This document shows positions 6,871-7,552 of a stretch of DNA of 7,552 nucleotides, piece after piece. The DNA is taken from positions 1 to 7,552 of the forward strand of contig DAOUZG010000083.1 of NCBI GenBank assembly GCA_030665705.1, written 5' to 3'. This stretch comes from Deltaproteobacteria bacterium. GTDB lineage: Bacteria; Myxococcota_A; UBA9160; SZUA-336. How positions within the stretch are numbered: the stretch's first letter is position 1; each line of letters begins with the position of its first letter. The notes under the pieces were generated by a model. That model ran no database searches, had not been told where the DNA came from, and saw nothing but the letters and a program-made list of their open reading frames with translations. A program made the translations under genes and the position numbers.

Positions 6871-7552
6871 TTAGGCCACCCCGGCGAGCTCCAACCGCGC
6901 TCCCCAACGCCGCTCGATCGCCTGGAGAAGGAGTGGGTGCCCCCGTAGCCCGGGATCGTGCTCCACGAGCTTCCGCGCCGCCTCCCGGATCGGAGGCACG
7001 AGCACCCCGTGGCGCACCAGGTCCGCGAGCCGCAATTCTGGGAGGTGTCCGGCCTGACGCGTGCCGAGCCACTCCCCCGGGCCCCGAATTCGCAGGTCCT
7101 CCTCCGCAATGTCGAAGCCGCTCGCGCTCCCCTCGAGCGCCGCGAGCCTTCGAGCCGCGTCCTCCGTCCGTGCCTCCCCGATCAGGAAGGCCCGGCCCGG
7201 ACGCTCGCCCCGACCGACCCGGCCCCGAAGCTGGTGGAGCTGCGCGAGCCCGAACCGCTCCGCGTGCTGGACCACCATGAGCGTCGCGTTCGCAACGTCG
7301 ACGCCGACCTCCACCACCGTGGTTGTCACGAGAAGCCCGATCTCTCCCGATGTGAAGGTCGACATCACCCGCGAGCGCTCCCGGGCATCGAGTCGACCGT
7401 GCAGCAATCCGATCTGGACCTGGGGGAGCGCTCGACGGAGGCGCTCTTACCCGCGCGTCGAATCGAGGAGGTCCTGCTTCTAGGATTCCTCCACCAGTGG
7501 ATAGACCTCGTAGACCTGCTCACCCCGGTCGAGCGTGTTTCGGATCTCCTCG
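6871..7552 (-). pseudogene. recG: RecG helicase C-terminal part, two in-frame stops, partial
   Basis: RecG is a monomeric DNA helicase that remodels stalled forks and branched DNA. The sequence from the window edge to the TAA at 6871 reads in one frame as the end of helicase domain 2. It runs through VYEVYPLVEES, QIGLLHGRLD, motif V (TTTVVEVGVDV), QLHQLRGRVGRG (motif VI), and the RGPGEWLGTRQAG segment of the RecG-specific C-terminal region. That frame is broken by TAG (7480-7482) and TAA (7447-7449). Similarity continues in the same frame on both sides, so no indel is involved. The first stop replaces the E of the common EESEK sequence, one base from GAG. The second would be one base from GAA. 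The longest intact piece, from TTG 7407, lacks helicase domain 1 and the wedge domain and could not be a working RecG. Whether the gene is truly dead or the stops are sequence errors cannot be decided here. The N-terminal part lies outside the window. Confidence 0.85.
7447..7482 (-). other. Paired premature stop codons within recG
   Basis: On the minus strand TAG (7480-7482) and TAA (7447-7449) lie in the recG frame, exactly 33 nt apart. The ten codons between them (KQDLLDSTRG) still look like RecG. Both TAG and TAA are used as ordinary terminators by thrC and ribE in this window, so reassignment of these codons is unlikely. Confidence 0.85.

Noticed and set aside
7447..7482. Recoding of TAG/TAA as amino acids
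   Set aside because: thrC ends with TAG and ribE ends with TAA at the normal family length, so both codons act as terminators in this genome. Recoding two different stops in one gene is much less likely than damage or error.
7380..7552. Frameshift in recG
   Set aside because: RecG similarity stays in one frame on both sides of each stop, so the break is by nonsense codons and not by an insertion or deletion.
1..7552. CRISPR arrays, tRNA/rRNA genes, insertion sequences, defence or phage genes
   Set aside because: Both strands were read for spaced repeats, terminal inverted repeats, transposase or integrase motifs and RNA-gene landmarks. Nothing was found; nearly all sequence is covered by housekeeping genes.

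Overview
The window comes from a GC-rich bacterial chromosome (roughly two-thirds G+C by eye). Its protein families are all housekeeping. Every credible gene lies on the minus strand, so transcription runs right to left: recG (3' part) -> lipA -> alaC -> hom -> thrC -> glpX -> ribE -> khpA. I see no phage genes, insertion sequences, CRISPR arrays, tRNA or rRNA. The phylum cannot be fixed from this sequence. The proteins resemble Gram-negative-type bacterial housekeeping enzymes, but the gene order is not the one found in well-known model organisms.

Right end (6871-7552): the C-terminal helicase part of RecG runs off the window edge. It is interrupted by two in-frame stop codons only 33 nt apart in a conserved region, with no shift of frame. 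This is the most unusual thing in the window. It is either a recent pseudogenisation or base-call errors close to an assembly end. Next (about 5908-6825) comes lipoyl synthase. It is preceded by a slightly AT-richer stretch with a possible -10 box and no clear ribosome binding site.

Middle (1077-5908): lipA, alaC, hom, thrC and glpX are packed tightly. There is a 1-nt stop/start overlap at lipA/alaC, an 8-nt overlap at alaC/hom, 2 nt between hom and thrC, and 32 nt between thrC and glpX. They very probably form one operon. It joins aminotransferase chemistry (AlaC), two steps of threonine synthesis (homoserine dehydrogenase with an ACT regulatory domain, and threonine synthase), and gluconeogenesis (class II fructose-1,6-bisphosphatase). 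Homoserine kinase, the step between Hom and ThrC, is not in the window.

Left end (1-1076): riboflavin synthase follows glpX after 10 nt, and its Shine-Dalgarno sequence overlaps the glpX stop codon. A 187-bp non-coding gap then holds a possible promoter and a perfect 10-bp inverted repeat. After it comes khpA, a small KH-domain RNA-binding protein, which here lies outside its common rpsP-rimM-trmD setting as far as can be seen. The first 27 bases, downstream of khpA, show no feature. I found no convincing undescribed system. The points worth following up are the recG stops, the khpA leader inverted repeat, the SD-less lipA start and the mixed operon.
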